Part shown: one piece after another, positions 8,461 to 18,500 of the stretch
How positions within the stretch are numbered: the first letter of the stretch is position 1
How the letters are laid out: every line of letters starts with the position of its first letter
Source of the DNA: JBIYSM02 sp044759095
Lineage (GTDB): Bacteria; Bacillota; Bacilli; Brevibacillales; Brevibacillaceae
NCBI RefSeq assembly: GCF_044759095.2
Contig: NZ_JBIYSM020000016.1
Coordinates: forward strand, 16,729-80,728
DNA length: 64,000 bases
Direction of reading: 5' to 3'
The notes under the pieces: generated by a model
Told to the model about the DNA's origin: nothing
Database searches by the model: none
What the model saw: only the letters and a program-made list of their open reading frames with translations
Made by a program: the position numbers and the translations under genes

Positions 8461-10737
8461 CTAATTGGTTATTATACTAGATTTATACAACACAACCTTC
8501 TGCACAAAATTCGGGTGTTGAGAGAAAAACTTTTGCGTGATTCCTGCTGCTTCTTGATGTCGTCCTATTTCTTCAAAGGCTACCACTAATAACGCTTGTG
8601 CTTCTAGCACAAGCTGTGGATCCGTAACAAGTTTTAAGAATTTAACACCCTGTTGGTATTGACCTAATAGAAGATAAGACTGTCCCAAGAAAAAGTACGT
8701 TTTATTCGATAATTCCAAAGGACGTTTATCCGGGATCTCCTGCATTTTGAAAGGCTCGATCTTCGCCACATAGTCAGCATACCTTTCAACTACATTGTTT
8801 GCGATACTTAGTGCCTGTTCTTTTTGCTTTTGTTGTGTTAGTTGGTATGCTACTTGTGCATTCAATTGGATACTAGCATCATAGAGCTGTACATTAAACT
8901 TGTCTCGATCCAGTGCGTTCGTAAAGTACTGATCGGCTTCTTGCCAATCACCAAGCATGAGGTATGTTCTACCGATGCTAAATAATAGATTTGAGTTATT
9001 CGGCTCCAAACTTTCTGCAGATTTTAACTGCTTTACCGCTTTGCTTTTCCAGTCTTCTTTTCCTTCCGACTTATATTTAGCGGCGTACACATTGGCCAAG
9101 TTTATCAGGTAATCAGTTTGATAAGGATTTAATGCGGTAACTTTTTCAAATAATGGTTCTGCTACGTCCAATGTCACCTGCACATTTGTTTGGGATAAAA
9201 GATTGTTTGCCAGATAGAAACGCGTCGTATACACACCGGAAATGAAAACACCTATAGTCACTACCAACAATACCGCTCTGGAGTTCCGGTGACCATTGGC
9301 AGTATTTTGAACCGGGTGAATAGGAACAGCCATAGCAAAAAGCCAGAAAACAATGAACCAAACTGTTCCGTAAGAGAAATCAAAGTCAATGATCGCATGA
9401 AGGAACATCATGCTCAGAGCCACAAGGGCTGCCGTCGATACTGTTTTTTCCCACTCGTTATCCGAATTTCTGATCCGGATGATGGTTTTTTTAATCAATA
9501 CTGCAAACACCACCAAAAACACAGCCATACCTACCCAGCCCGTGCTTACCAATATTTCCAGGTAACCATTATGGACTTCATTGTTCAGATACGGTATTTG
9601 CTGATGAGCTGGATAAACAACCTTCCACCCTTCTCCACCGACACCAAAGGCAGGGGACTCCTTGCTAATCTCCCAAGCATCTTTATAGACGTTTGTTCTT
9701 CCCAATACGCTAAGCGTCTCTGTATTGATGTCTGATACCCTTTGTTGTAGGGTTTGCGGCAATGCCTGAAACACCATCCCTTTTAATTTAATATCCAGGG
9801 CAAGCAGCACACCTACAAGTATGACACCAATTGGAAGTCCAAAACGAAACATTGGTTTTTCGATGACGTTCCAAAAAGAACCGTTTTTCATAAATACTTT
9901 AACGAACCGGATTACTACAATTAAAGCTACTGATGTAATGATAAATATGGTGATGCCCGGATTTGCAGCCTTTTGGGCCTCGTCCAGCGTCATTTGACGG
10001 AAAACGGCTATTGATCCAACATTAGCTAATAGAGAAAAGAGTAAATATTCAAATTGTGCCCTGCCTTTCAAGATCAGTAAGCCAACTAACCATGCAATGG
10101 GTAGAATAACTAACGTGCCGCGAGAATAAGAATGAAATATTCCTACTCCATATGAAATCAATGGAATACAATAAAAAACGGTTTCCCATAGTTTTAGACT
10201 AGATCTTGTTAGTTGAACTAATGCAAATAGTAAGAACGCACAAATCACAGTAGCAAAGGTATTTGCATATTGGAAAGGACCTGTCATCCGATTAACTAAC
10301 ATAACATCTTTGAATTCGATCCATTCCCAAAGCCCGAAAAGCGCAAAAAAACTAATCCATGTTCCTGTGAGATGAAATAGTATTGGCATTACCTTTCCTA
10401 ATTTCTTTGATCCGTCGTTAGCTTGAATCCAGATCAAAACGATAAAAAAGCTACTATAGGCCGTCCATCTAAAAAGATTGTCTAGTGCGCCTTTAGCAGT
10501 TTCACTACCAAAAAAAGACAGAAAATGAATAAAAGGGATGAGAAACACAATCCAATATAGTTCATAAGATTTGATCCGATTAGTAACAAATAACCAAACC
10601 GAGTAAATAATAAATGTAGCATCTACTACTAATTCAATGAAATAAAAATCTGCATCAAAAAATAAGCCCCGTAGATACGGAGTGTACAGAAAGATTATTG
10701 ACACAATCGAAAAAGCAACATAAGCAATATTTGACAT
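8461..10737 (-). CDS. O-antigen-ligase-like membrane protein with C-terminal TPR domain
   Basis: A 758-residue protein with about 12 hydrophobic segments over residues 1-500. It includes the WaaL/PglL-type periplasmic-loop region 'GVGGEGWKVVYPAHQQIPY' followed by 'NNEVHNGYLEILVSTGW', whose H-N-x-x-L core is the ligase family signature. Residues about 515-750 are TPR units (for example 'LNPYQTDYLINLANVYAAKY', 'NLLFSIGRTYLMLGDWQEA', 'YFFLGQSYLLLGQYQQG'). The family transfers lipid-linked glycans to an acceptor on the outer face of the membrane; in a Gram-positive the acceptor would be a protein or wall polymer (inference). It follows a TPR lipoprotein gene by 23 bp, starts at ATG behind GGAGG, and probably shares that gene's promoter. 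Confidence 0.82.
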   Translation of the reverse strand: MSNIAYVAFSIVSIIFLYTPYLRGLFFDADFYFIELVVDATFIIYSVWLFVTNRIKSYELYWIVFLIPFIHFLSFFGSETAKGALDNLFRWTAYSSFFIVLIWIQANDGSKKLGKVMPILFHLTGTWISFFALFGLWEWIEFKDVMLVNRMTGPFQYANTFATVICAFLLFALVQLTRSSLKLWETVFYCIPLISYGVGIFHSYSRGTLVILPIAWLVGLLILKGRAQFEYLLFSLLANVGSIAVFRQMTLDEAQKAANPGITIFIITSVALIVVIRFVKVFMKNGSFWNVIEKPMFRFGLPIGVILVGVLLALDIKLKGMVFQALPQTLQQRVSDINTETLSVLGRTNVYKDAWEISKESPAFGVGGEGWKVVYPAHQQIPYLNNEVHNGYLEILVSTGWVGMAVFLVVFAVLIKKTIIRIRNSDNEWEKTVSTAALVALSMMFLHAIIDFDFSYGTVWFIVFWLFAMAVPIHPVQNTANGHRNSRAVLLVVTIGVFISGVYTTRFYLANNLLSQTNVQVTLDVAEPLFEKVTALNPYQTDYLINLANVYAAKYKSEGKEDWKSKAVKQLKSAESLEPNNSNLLFSIGRTYLMLGDWQEADQYFTNALDRDKFNVQLYDASIQLNAQVAYQLTQQKQKEQALSIANNVVERYADYVAKIEPFKMQEIPDKRPLELSNKTYFFLGQSYLLLGQYQQGVKFLKLVTDPQLVLEAQALLVVAFEEIGRHQEAAGITQKFFSQHPNFVQKVVLYKSSIITN

Positions 10738-10760
10738 GAATTCCTCCGAATTTTACCAAA

Positions 10761-11438
10761 CTACTTTTTTGTCTTAACTGAAGCCATTACCGCTTTAATT
10801 TCCTCTTTTACCGGTGATCCTTCTGGTGCTATGGACAAATATTTGTTCAAATAAACAACTCCGTCATCTTTCTTGTTAAGTTGTATGTAACTTAATCCGA
10901 TAAAGCGGATTGCATCATAAAATTTAGGGTTACTTTCAATTGACTTCATCACTTGAATGCATTCACTGTAATTCTTCTGAACGAAAAGTAACTGGCCCTT
11001 TTTAAATATTAGTTCGCTAAAATTAGGATCCTTTGCAAGACCTTCATTAATTGTTTTAAATGCATCATCGTATTTACCCATTAGAATTTCCATAGAAGCA
11101 AGATTGTTATAGGCCTCTTTCAACGAAGGAGATTTGGCAATTGCATTCTTATAATGCATAAGTGCTTCGTCATTTTTTTGCTGCTTTCTTGCAATATTGC
11201 CAAGATAATAATCAATAGCACCATTGTTTTCTTCCTTCATCAAAAGATCGGCTAATACTGTCTTAGCTTCGTCGTATTTGCCACCTTCAATTAGTTTTAC
11301 AGTTTCTTTGAGTTTATTTTGTAGAATTTCGTCTGATTGTTGTGATTTCAATTGAGCAGACTGTTCTGTTGAATTGGTATTACAAGCTGTAAGAAAGATA
11401 AGTGCTACTAATATATTGACATAGTATTTCATATTCAC
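10761..11438 (-). CDS. TPR-repeat lipoprotein
   Basis: A 225-residue protein from a GTG start with GGAGG 7 nt upstream. The N-terminal hydrophobic stretch ends in a lipobox (LTAC, about residue 19), so it should be lipid-anchored on the outer face of the membrane. The rest is TPR: 'AIDYYLGNIARKQQKNDEAL', 'EAYNNLASMEILMGKYDDA', 'SELIFKKGQLLFVQKNYSEC'. It precedes the O-antigen-ligase-like gene that also carries TPRs, suggesting that the two partner in an extracytoplasmic glycan-transfer or assembly step. That partnership is inferred from context only. Confidence 0.82.
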   Translation of the reverse strand: MNMKYYVNILVALIFLTACNTNSTEQSAQLKSQQSDEILQNKLKETVKLIEGGKYDEAKTVLADLLMKEENNGAIDYYLGNIARKQQKNDEALMHYKNAIAKSPSLKEAYNNLASMEILMGKYDDAFKTINEGLAKDPNFSELIFKKGQLLFVQKNYSECIQVMKSIESNPKFYDAIRFIGLSYIQLNKKDDGVVYLNKYLSIAPEGSPVKEEIKAVMASVKTKK

Positions 11439-11556
11439 ATTACTTCCTCCCTAAATTTTTTAAAAAAATTCGTCATATCGCCATTTTAACATACACTCTA
11501 TTAAAAATGGCATTTTCTTATGTTGAAAATATTTTATTGTACAAACAGTTCTTACA

Positions 11557-11586
11557 GTTATAAGTTAAAATTATTTCTAATGTCAA
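11557..11586 (-). promoter_or_regulatory. SigA-type promoter of the TPR lipoprotein/ligase operon
   Basis: TTGACA (11581-11586) and TATAAC (11557-11562) are separated by 18 bp on the minus strand. This gives a leader of about 110 nt before the GTG start. The promoter lies only 37 bp from the left end of the IS element. Confidence 0.65.
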
Positions 11587-11699
11587 TAGCATGTTTCATT
11601 TACTTTAGTAACAGATATAAAAAGGGGCTGTCCCATAAGTAGATTTTCTACGGAGGGTCAGCCTCTTTTTCTTCTAAATTTGTCCTGTATTTAAAAAAT

Positions 11700-11731
11700 C
11701 AGTCGGGTAAGAAGGTTATTCCTACCCGACT
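11700..11731 (-). terminator. Terminator overlapping the transposase stop codon
   Basis: AGTCGGGTA and TACCCGACT form a 9-bp stem, followed on the minus strand by GATTTTTTAA. The transposase stop codon (11722-11724) lies within the stem. Confidence 0.75.
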
Positions 11732-13269
11732 TTTCTTTGTTTTTGGTCTATGGAAGCCTTCTTCATCAGATTATGGGCAAGCGAAAGCCACCCGACCTCC
11801 AAACTTACTTTTGGTAAGCCGGGAAGCAGGAAACGACGGAAACCCCGGTTATTTTTGATTTGCCCAAATACACTTTCTGGCTCGATCATGCGACGAACCG
11901 CCAACTGATACCCTTCTTCACTTCGTAGCTTTTCTCGTACCTGTTGTTTGAAACGTTGATACGGTAAGCTTACTTTCACTTCCCGATTGCCTTTTGCTTT
12001 CGTACAAGATGGCTTCAGCGGACAACCTTCACAACTCAGACTTCGGTAATGCCGATGCCGGATTTCATACCCACTTTCCGTCTTTTCCTTGCTCTCATAA
12101 CAAAAGGTCAGTATTTGCCCAGCCGCACAAATCCAAACGTCCTCCGCCTCGTCATACTGCCAGTTGTCAATCTTGCCAATTTCGTTTTTCCAGGCTTTCT
12201 GCTTCTCTTTATGATAGGTGCTGTACTTTACCAATGCTTCCACTTGTTCACTTTCCAGGAAGGCATAGTTCTCTTCCCCGCCGTAGCCAGCATCGGCAAT
12301 GATGGTGGAGGGAAGCTTGCCGAGAGATGCCTTGACTTTTTCCAAATGCGGTTTTAGGCAACGGGTATCTGTCGGTCTTTGGTGAAGACTGTAGCCCACA
12401 ATAAACTGGTTTTCTGTCCCGATCTGCACGTTGTAGCCAGGCTTGAGTTGCCCGTTTTTCATGTGATCTTCTTTCATGCGCATAAAGGTAGCATCTGGAT
12501 CGGTCTTGCTGAAGCTGTTCCGGTCTCCGAACGTTTCCAGCTGCTGTTCATACTTTTGGAGGCGTGGGAGAAAGTCTTTGCGGATTTGTTTCACTGCCTT
12601 TTTCAGCGGCTTGTCTTTCGGTTTTTCCTGTAGTTTCGCCTCCAGTTGCTCTACGACTTTCTCGACTTTTTCGGCTGTTACGATGCTTTCACATTCCGGA
12701 AGATCCTGAGTGCGATACTGCTTATCTTCTTCCTTCTCAAGTTCCTCGATCTTGGCAAATAGTTCTTTTACCTTCTCCTGCAACTTGGCGTGATGCTTGT
12801 CCACTGCTTTTTTCCAGACGAAGGTATACCGGTTGGCATTGGCCTCGATTTTTGTCCCGTCTAGGAAGTAGTGTTCCAGCTTGACGTAACCTTCTTGAGC
12901 CAGTAATTCCAGTACAGATGAAAATACGGTTTCCAATACATCCTTCATCCGCTCCGAGCGAAAGCGATTGATGGTGCGAAAATCCGGGCGTTGTCTTCCT
13001 GCAATCCACATGAACATGATGTTTTCACGTAGAGCTTTGGCGATTTGACGGGAGGAGTAGATTTTCTGGGTGTAGGCATAGATGATGACCTTGGTCAGCA
13101 TTTTCGGATGGTAACTGTCTCTTCCGCCACCGGGATATGCCGCAGCAAAAATCTCATCGTCTAACCGATTCGCCATATCATTGACGACTCGAACAGGATG
13201 ATTTTGGGGGATGTCCTCTTCTAAATCCATTGGAAGGAATAGTTGATTCATGTTATATTCAATAAACAA
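11722..13269 (-). CDS. IS1182-family transposase
   Basis: A 515-residue DDE transposase that appears intact. The N-terminal part has the DUF772-type 'MFMWIAGRQRPDFRTINRFR'. The catalytic triad regions are visible as 'YFLDGTKIEANANRYTFVW', 'TIIADAGYGGEENYAFLE' and 'RRMIEPESVFGQIKNNRGFR'. A zinc-ribbon-like 'CEGCPLKPSCTKAKGNRE' lies before the last. Start is TTG with GGAGAG about 7 nt upstream; an ATG seven codons in is an alternative. It should move the element by a cut-and-paste or copy-out route using the 16-bp ends. Confidence 0.93.
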   Translation of the reverse strand: MFIEYNMNQLFLPMDLEEDIPQNHPVRVVNDMANRLDDEIFAAAYPGGGRDSYHPKMLTKVIIYAYTQKIYSSRQIAKALRENIMFMWIAGRQRPDFRTINRFRSERMKDVLETVFSSVLELLAQEGYVKLEHYFLDGTKIEANANRYTFVWKKAVDKHHAKLQEKVKELFAKIEELEKEEDKQYRTQDLPECESIVTAEKVEKVVEQLEAKLQEKPKDKPLKKAVKQIRKDFLPRLQKYEQQLETFGDRNSFSKTDPDATFMRMKEDHMKNGQLKPGYNVQIGTENQFIVGYSLHQRPTDTRCLKPHLEKVKASLGKLPSTIIADAGYGGEENYAFLESEQVEALVKYSTYHKEKQKAWKNEIGKIDNWQYDEAEDVWICAAGQILTFCYESKEKTESGYEIRHRHYRSLSCEGCPLKPSCTKAKGNREVKVSLPYQRFKQQVREKLRSEEGYQLAVRRMIEPESVFGQIKNNRGFRRFLLPGLPKVSLEVGWLSLAHNLMKKASIDQKQRKVG

Positions 13270-13424
13270 AGAAACCCTCTCCTTTTGTAAGTGTTTGGTG
13301 GTACTTACATTTTACCAAAGGATGGTTTCTTTTTTGTTTTCTACATTGAAAAAAGGGGCGATCCCTCAGCCATTTTTTATGGCTTATGGGACAGCCCCCT
13401 TAGGCATTCACTTGTATTCAAATG

Positions 13425-15380
13425 TTATTGAGCGGACACTTGAATAGTTTTGGTACCAGTGAACTTATTGCCTTCAACGTCTGCAACTACAGTTTGGCCA
13501 GATTTAAATTTGATGTAATATACATCGTTAGCAGCGATTGTACCTACTGTAATTTCAAGTTGATTATTATTGCTAGTCAGATAGGTTGCATCCACAACAG
13601 TACCGTTAGCATTTGTAATAGTCAGTACTTGAGCAACTTCTTCAGCGGTATCTACATCAGCAATTACATCCAGGTTTTCACTGAAAGTCAGTGCGATTGT
13701 TGTACCACCAACTGCAGCAGTAGCAGCATCTGCATAGAGAGGAGCAGCCTCATCTGTAGAGTTAGCACTAGTTGCCAAGTCAGTAGCAGCTGCAAAAGTT
13801 CTCTCGTTGTTAGCAGCGTCTTTTACTTTGCCATCGATGTTAAGCACTGCAACTGCTTCTGTTCCGTATACACCAGTAGATGCGGTAGGAGTTAGCGTTA
13901 CAGTGTCTCCACTAACAGTACCTTTGGATGCAACACCGTCAACAGAGAATGTAGTAGCTGCATCAACAGTTACATTTTCATTGAACTTTACTTTTACAGT
14001 CTTGTTGTCGAGCTTCGTAATGCTGGAGACAAGTGGAGCAACCTTGTCAACCGCTGTGAAGGTCTTGTTAACAGCAGTTGTTAAGTCAATCGCGTTTCCA
14101 GAAGCATCAGTTGCATCGGATGCGGAAATACGAACTGTGTAAGTTTGACCAGCTTTCAACTCAAAAGTGTCTGGTACAGTCACTTGTACTGTATCTTGAC
14201 CGTTAACAGCAGCTACGATAGTTGCCGCTTGGCTAGAGAAGTCGGCAGCAAAGACTGTAACAGTAATTGTAGACGCGTTAACTTTTTCGCTGAATTTGAT
14301 GTTGAGAACTTGATCGTCAGCATCAGTTTCTTCAGTATCTTGGCTTACTGATACAATCGTTGGTTTAACAGTGTCCGCAACTGCAGTCAAGCTAGCAGTA
14401 GCATCCGCAGCGATCAACTTGCCAAAACCGTTTTGAACATCGTCTGGAAGAGCGATTGTGTATGCTTTGCCAGCTGTCAAAGCTGGGAACGTAACACGAA
14501 CAGTTTTTCCATCTGCTAATACGTTTGCACTAGTAGCTACTTTGTCTGTTTCGCCTTCTGTTTTAGCAACATAGCCAGCAACAGTACCAGCATTAACTGT
14601 TTGTGTGAATGTAATGTCAACAGTGCTGCTTCCACCTGCAGTACCAACCAAAGATACACCAGCAACTGCTGGAGCTACGTCAGCAATTGTAATTTCCTTA
14701 GTTGTTTGTGGCAGGATAACATCCAAGTCTTCAGCAAGACGAATGTTAGAAACATAGAGGTTAAACTTAGTGTTCGGAGCAAAAGTTCCTGCAGGGTATA
14801 CCAAAGTTACTTTCTTTTTGTCAGCATCCAAAGTCGCGCTAACAATATTTACTGGAGCTTGTGGTGGAGTTACTTGTTTAGACAATACATAGTTTGCAAG
14901 CGTTTCAGCAGAAGCTTCATCAACTTCTTGAGAGAAAGTAACTTCAACAGTCGTAGCGTCAATAGCACTTACACTTTCAATCGCCAGCTCGCCTGGAGCA
15001 CCCAGATCTGGATCTTGCTCAGGGTGAATCGCTGTACCAGTTGTGCCATCTGTATTCACTGGAGCGTAGCCATCTGTCTCGAAGTCAGCGGCAGTTACGT
15101 TTTCCAGTACGTCCTCGATTTTGTCAGCCATAAAGATCTCTTCGAGGTTAGCGGCTTTACCATCAGCACCTACAAAGAGGACTTTATTCAGACCAACATT
15201 GAGAATTTCATCCAGAGCGTTATCAAAGTTTGCGTCAGCGAGGAAAGCATTAACGGAATAATACTTGTCTACGTTACCGCCGATGTAAAGACCAGCGCCT
15301 GGCGCTGCAAAAGCGGAAGTTGCCATGCTAGCTACAACTGCTGTAGACAGTACAGAAAGAACCAACTTCTTATTTTTCAC
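13425..15380 (-). CDS. owp: Outer S-layer (outer wall) protein with Ig-like domains
   Basis: A 651-residue exported protein from a GTG start with GGAGGGG 6 nt upstream. The signal peptide (KKLVLSVLSTAVVASMATSA, cut near AFA/AP) and the mature start 'GAGLYIGGNVDKYYS' resemble the B. brevis 47 outer wall protein as I remember it. The body is a series of SbsA/Big-type Ig-like domains, each opening with patterns such as 'IESVSAIDATTVEVTFSQ' or 'VDITFTQTVNAGT'. There is no SLH domain, so it probably assembles on the middle wall protein instead of binding the wall polymer directly. It is the second gene of the operon, 192 bp after mwp. It is shorter than the roughly 1000-residue protein I recall for strain 47. 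Confidence 0.82.
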   Translation of the reverse strand: MKNKKLVLSVLSTAVVASMATSAFAAPGAGLYIGGNVDKYYSVNAFLADANFDNALDEILNVGLNKVLFVGADGKAANLEEIFMADKIEDVLENVTAADFETDGYAPVNTDGTTGTAIHPEQDPDLGAPGELAIESVSAIDATTVEVTFSQEVDEASAETLANYVLSKQVTPPQAPVNIVSATLDADKKKVTLVYPAGTFAPNTKFNLYVSNIRLAEDLDVILPQTTKEITIADVAPAVAGVSLVGTAGGSSTVDITFTQTVNAGTVAGYVAKTEGETDKVATSANVLADGKTVRVTFPALTAGKAYTIALPDDVQNGFGKLIAADATASLTAVADTVKPTIVSVSQDTEETDADDQVLNIKFSEKVNASTITVTVFAADFSSQAATIVAAVNGQDTVQVTVPDTFELKAGQTYTVRISASDATDASGNAIDLTTAVNKTFTAVDKVAPLVSSITKLDNKTVKVKFNENVTVDAATTFSVDGVASKGTVSGDTVTLTPTASTGVYGTEAVAVLNIDGKVKDAANNERTFAAATDLATSANSTDEAAPLYADAATAAVGGTTIALTFSENLDVIADVDTAEEVAQVLTITNANGTVVDATYLTSNNNQLEITVGTIAANDVYYIKFKSGQTVVADVEGNKFTGTKTIQVSAQ

Positions 15381-15501
15381 GTACTACCCCTCCAGATACT
15401 GATAGGAATTTTTATGGAAGAGACACACTGTTATGTCTTGTCTTGTTGATGTATCTCTTCTGATCTTTTTCATGAGTCGTCGACTGGAAGCTGGTAATTT
15501 G

Positions 15502-15533
15502 GGGGAACAGAGAGCTGCCTCCCTGTCCCCGTA
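15502..15533 (-). other. Stem-loop between mwp and owp
   Basis: GGGGACAGGGAGG pairs imperfectly with CTCTCTGTTCCCC on the minus strand around a short GCAG loop. No T-run follows, so it is not a standard terminator. In this position it could stabilise the upstream mwp mRNA or set the mwp:owp ratio. Confidence 0.5.
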
Positions 15534-15572
15534 TCATCATAACCAAGTCAACCGTTTACTGCTTGAAGAGAA

Positions 15573-18500
15573 TTACTTCGTGAAAGTTCCAGTGAAAGGA
15601 CCTTCGGTATCGTCACCTTTGCTTGCTTCGATGGTGAAGTTAGCAACACCGACTTTGCCAACTACAGAAACAGTGAAGGTTCCGTTTGCAGCAACAGTAG
15701 CTGTTGCAGAACGACCATCTACAGTCAGTGTTACAGTTGCACCGGCTTCACCTTGACCAGTTACAGTGTACTGGGACAGCATGCCTGGCAGTTTTTCAAC
15801 TTCTGTAGCAGTGAAGGAATCCTCATCGATCAGATCTACTGGCTCGTCGGACGGCTCATCGGATGGATCTTCGACTGTGATACCTTCATCGGATTGAGCC
15901 AGGAACGCCAGAGCGTTGTCTTCGAGTTCTTCTTCCTCAACAGTATCTTCGTCAGATACTACGAGTACAAAGTCGAAACGTTGGGAATCGTCATCGGTTT
16001 CAACCAGAACTACGTAGTCGCCTTCTTGTACGCCATCGAGAATTTCGAAGTCGTCGTTTACGAATACAGTGTTCGCGTCAGTCAGGTACTCGTAGGTTTC
16101 ATCTTCTGTTTTGAAGGTGATCTTACGGCCATCTACATCGTCAACGCGAGCTACAGTCAGGCGATCCAGTTCAGCTTCTTCCAGCTCATCTGCATCGGTG
16201 TTGTCGATTGCCAGTTCAGCGAAACCTTCCAGTTCATCCTCACCGGAACCTTCAACGATCTTCACAACGTCGTCGATGATGACTTCGTTGTCGCTGTTGA
16301 GGGAGAACTTGATGAAGTCAAAACGGTTTACATCGCCAAACAGATCGTCAGCATCGCCGTCGAGTTTGTACGTTTTCTCTTCGAACTTGCCGTCAACTTT
16401 GGTCAATACAGTAATGTCGTCGTCGCCGGCACGGCCAAAGGATTTCACATAACCGTATTGCGTGTTGCTTTCGATACCGTCGCCTTCTACTACGAAGATG
16501 GTGTCTACTTCGTTGTCATCGACGAGGTAGTATACAGTCAGATCTTCGTCGTCAGCAACGCTCTTGAACTTCGCGATGTCAGCATCTTTCAGTTCAACAC
16601 GTTTGCCATCCGTGATCTCGCCAGTCATATCGAATACAACGGTGTCATCCGTTACATCGAATGTTTTCTTCTTGCCGTCGATGGTTACGTTCAGAGTGTC
16701 GCCATCTTCGTCAGCTGCTTTCTCCCAAGCGTCGCCTTCCAGCATTTGGAGGCCGGTTGTGTCGAGGATTTGAACTTTCTCAGCTTCGCCTTTGGAGTCA
16801 AGCGTTACTTCCAGCAGCAGAAGTTCGTCCTGATCTTTGCTTGGCACGAACAGTGCTTCCACTTCGTCGTCAGTCAGCTTGTTGCCGTCTGCGTCCTTGA
16901 TGTCTTCCGCTTCAATGGAAATGTTCACTTTGCTGTCCTTTTCGGAGTATACAGTGAAATTCCACTTGTCGTCCTTGCTGTCGTACACCGCTTGTTTGGT
17001 GAGGATCGCTTTGAATTTACGATCGTTCACATTGTCTTTGGTTACGATGTGACGGATACGGCCATCTGGAGCGAGGAAGAGTGTTACTTCTACGCCATCC
17101 AGGTCACGCAGCTCGTCGTTGGTAATTTTTGCAACGTCTTTGTTTGCGTTCTCGGAGTAGGAAGCGGAACGTACACGGTAAGTCTTGTCACCGATCTTCA
17201 GACGGTTGTCGCCGGAGTTGCGGATTTCGACTTTGTCTACTTTGCCTTCTACTACGTTGCGGGTAACGAATACCAGCGGCTTGTTTTTGTTGCCGTCAGC
17301 ATAGTATACAGTGTATACGTCATTTTCTTTCAGGTCTGCCAGTTTCGCAGGTTGACCGTTGATGAATACCAGGAAGTCTTCGCCTTCTTCCTTGTCTTTC
17401 AGATCGAAGGAGCCGCCTTCCAGGTTGGTGATTTTCTTCTTGTCAGCGTCTACTTTCTCGATCACTTCGGAACCGTATTTAACGCCAGCCACTGCTTGGT
17501 CAACAGTAACGTCGTCAATTACGTGGATGTATGAGATTTCGCCTTCGTCGTTGAGAACGACTTTAGCAGCGAAGGTACCGTTGCCGTCCATGATGGCGCT
17601 CAGGCCTTTAGCAGCATTCTCGCCAGTGCCAAAGCGTTTGAAGTTGTAGGAAACAGCAACATTTTCAGAGAAGCTGTATGTTTTTTCGTTGTCGAGGAGC
17701 AGTTCCAGCTTGGCGATGTCGGACTTGCTGTCTACTTTGTCGCCGTTGCTTTGAACTTTCTCATCGTAGTACCAGGTGTCCACACGACCGTTGATTACTT
17801 CTTCGTCTTCGGAACCTTCCATCCATACGATGGTTTTTTCCTTGCCGTCTTTTACCCACACTTGTACGTGCTGACCAGCGAAGTTGTTCGGGTTGATGCC
17901 GTCAGCCACTTTGTAAGTGGAGGTGCCCAGACCAGCTGCACGGCCGTCGAGAGTTACTTCGTTGGCATCCAGTGTGCCCAGACCTACCACTGGTACGTTG
18001 GTTACGAATGGCAGATCTTCAGCTTCGTTGTCGTCGCTGTTTGCCCATTCCATGTCGCGAACCGTTACATCGAGGTACTCAGTCAGCAGGGTTTGACCAT
18101 CGCGGACTTCGAAGCGGATGTCCGTACCGTACTCAACTTGTTTCATCAGGTCAACGCGAAGAGCGTTGTCAAGCATTTTGAATACATCGCCGCGAGTCGC
18201 TGCGTTGTTCGGAGTGTTGATGGATTTCGCAATACCCAGCTCGGAAGCTTTTGCGATGTAGTTGTTTGGCCATACGCCTTTAACGGAAGGCTCATAGCCC
18301 AGTGCGCGGATGATCATGGCAACCGCTTCCGCGTAAGTCACTTGAGCTTGCGGTTTGAAGGATTTGTCCGGGAAACCTTTTACGATTTCTTGACCGGAAG
18401 CGACGTTAACGAAACCAGCGAACCAGTCGGAGGTTTTTACGTCAGTGAAGTTGGATTGGAATTGAGCCAGTTTCGCACCTTGCTCAAGTCCGCGAGCGCG

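Larger units (their letters stand above)
11624..13398 (-). mobile_element. IS1182-family insertion sequence
   Basis: The ends are perfect 16-bp inverted repeats: GGGGCTGTCCCATAAG at 11624-11639 and its complement at 13383-13398. They enclose a single transposase gene of 515 codons. Element length is about 1775 bp, normal for IS1182. No convincing target-site duplication was visible next to the ends. It lies 26 bp beyond the owp stop and 37 bp before the promoter of the TPR lipoprotein gene, so it separates the S-layer operon from the glycan cluster. Confidence 0.9.

Noticed and set aside
11619..13403. Target-site duplication around the IS
   Set aside because: Flanks read ATAAAAA on the left and CTTAGG on the right; no shared direct repeat is evident.
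15753..17534. Long plus-strand open frame (593 codons) opposite mwp
   Set aside because: It lies wholly antisense to the SLH/S-layer gene, has odd composition rich in Phe, Val and Tyr, and lacks a ribosome site. It is a by-product of mwp codon use.
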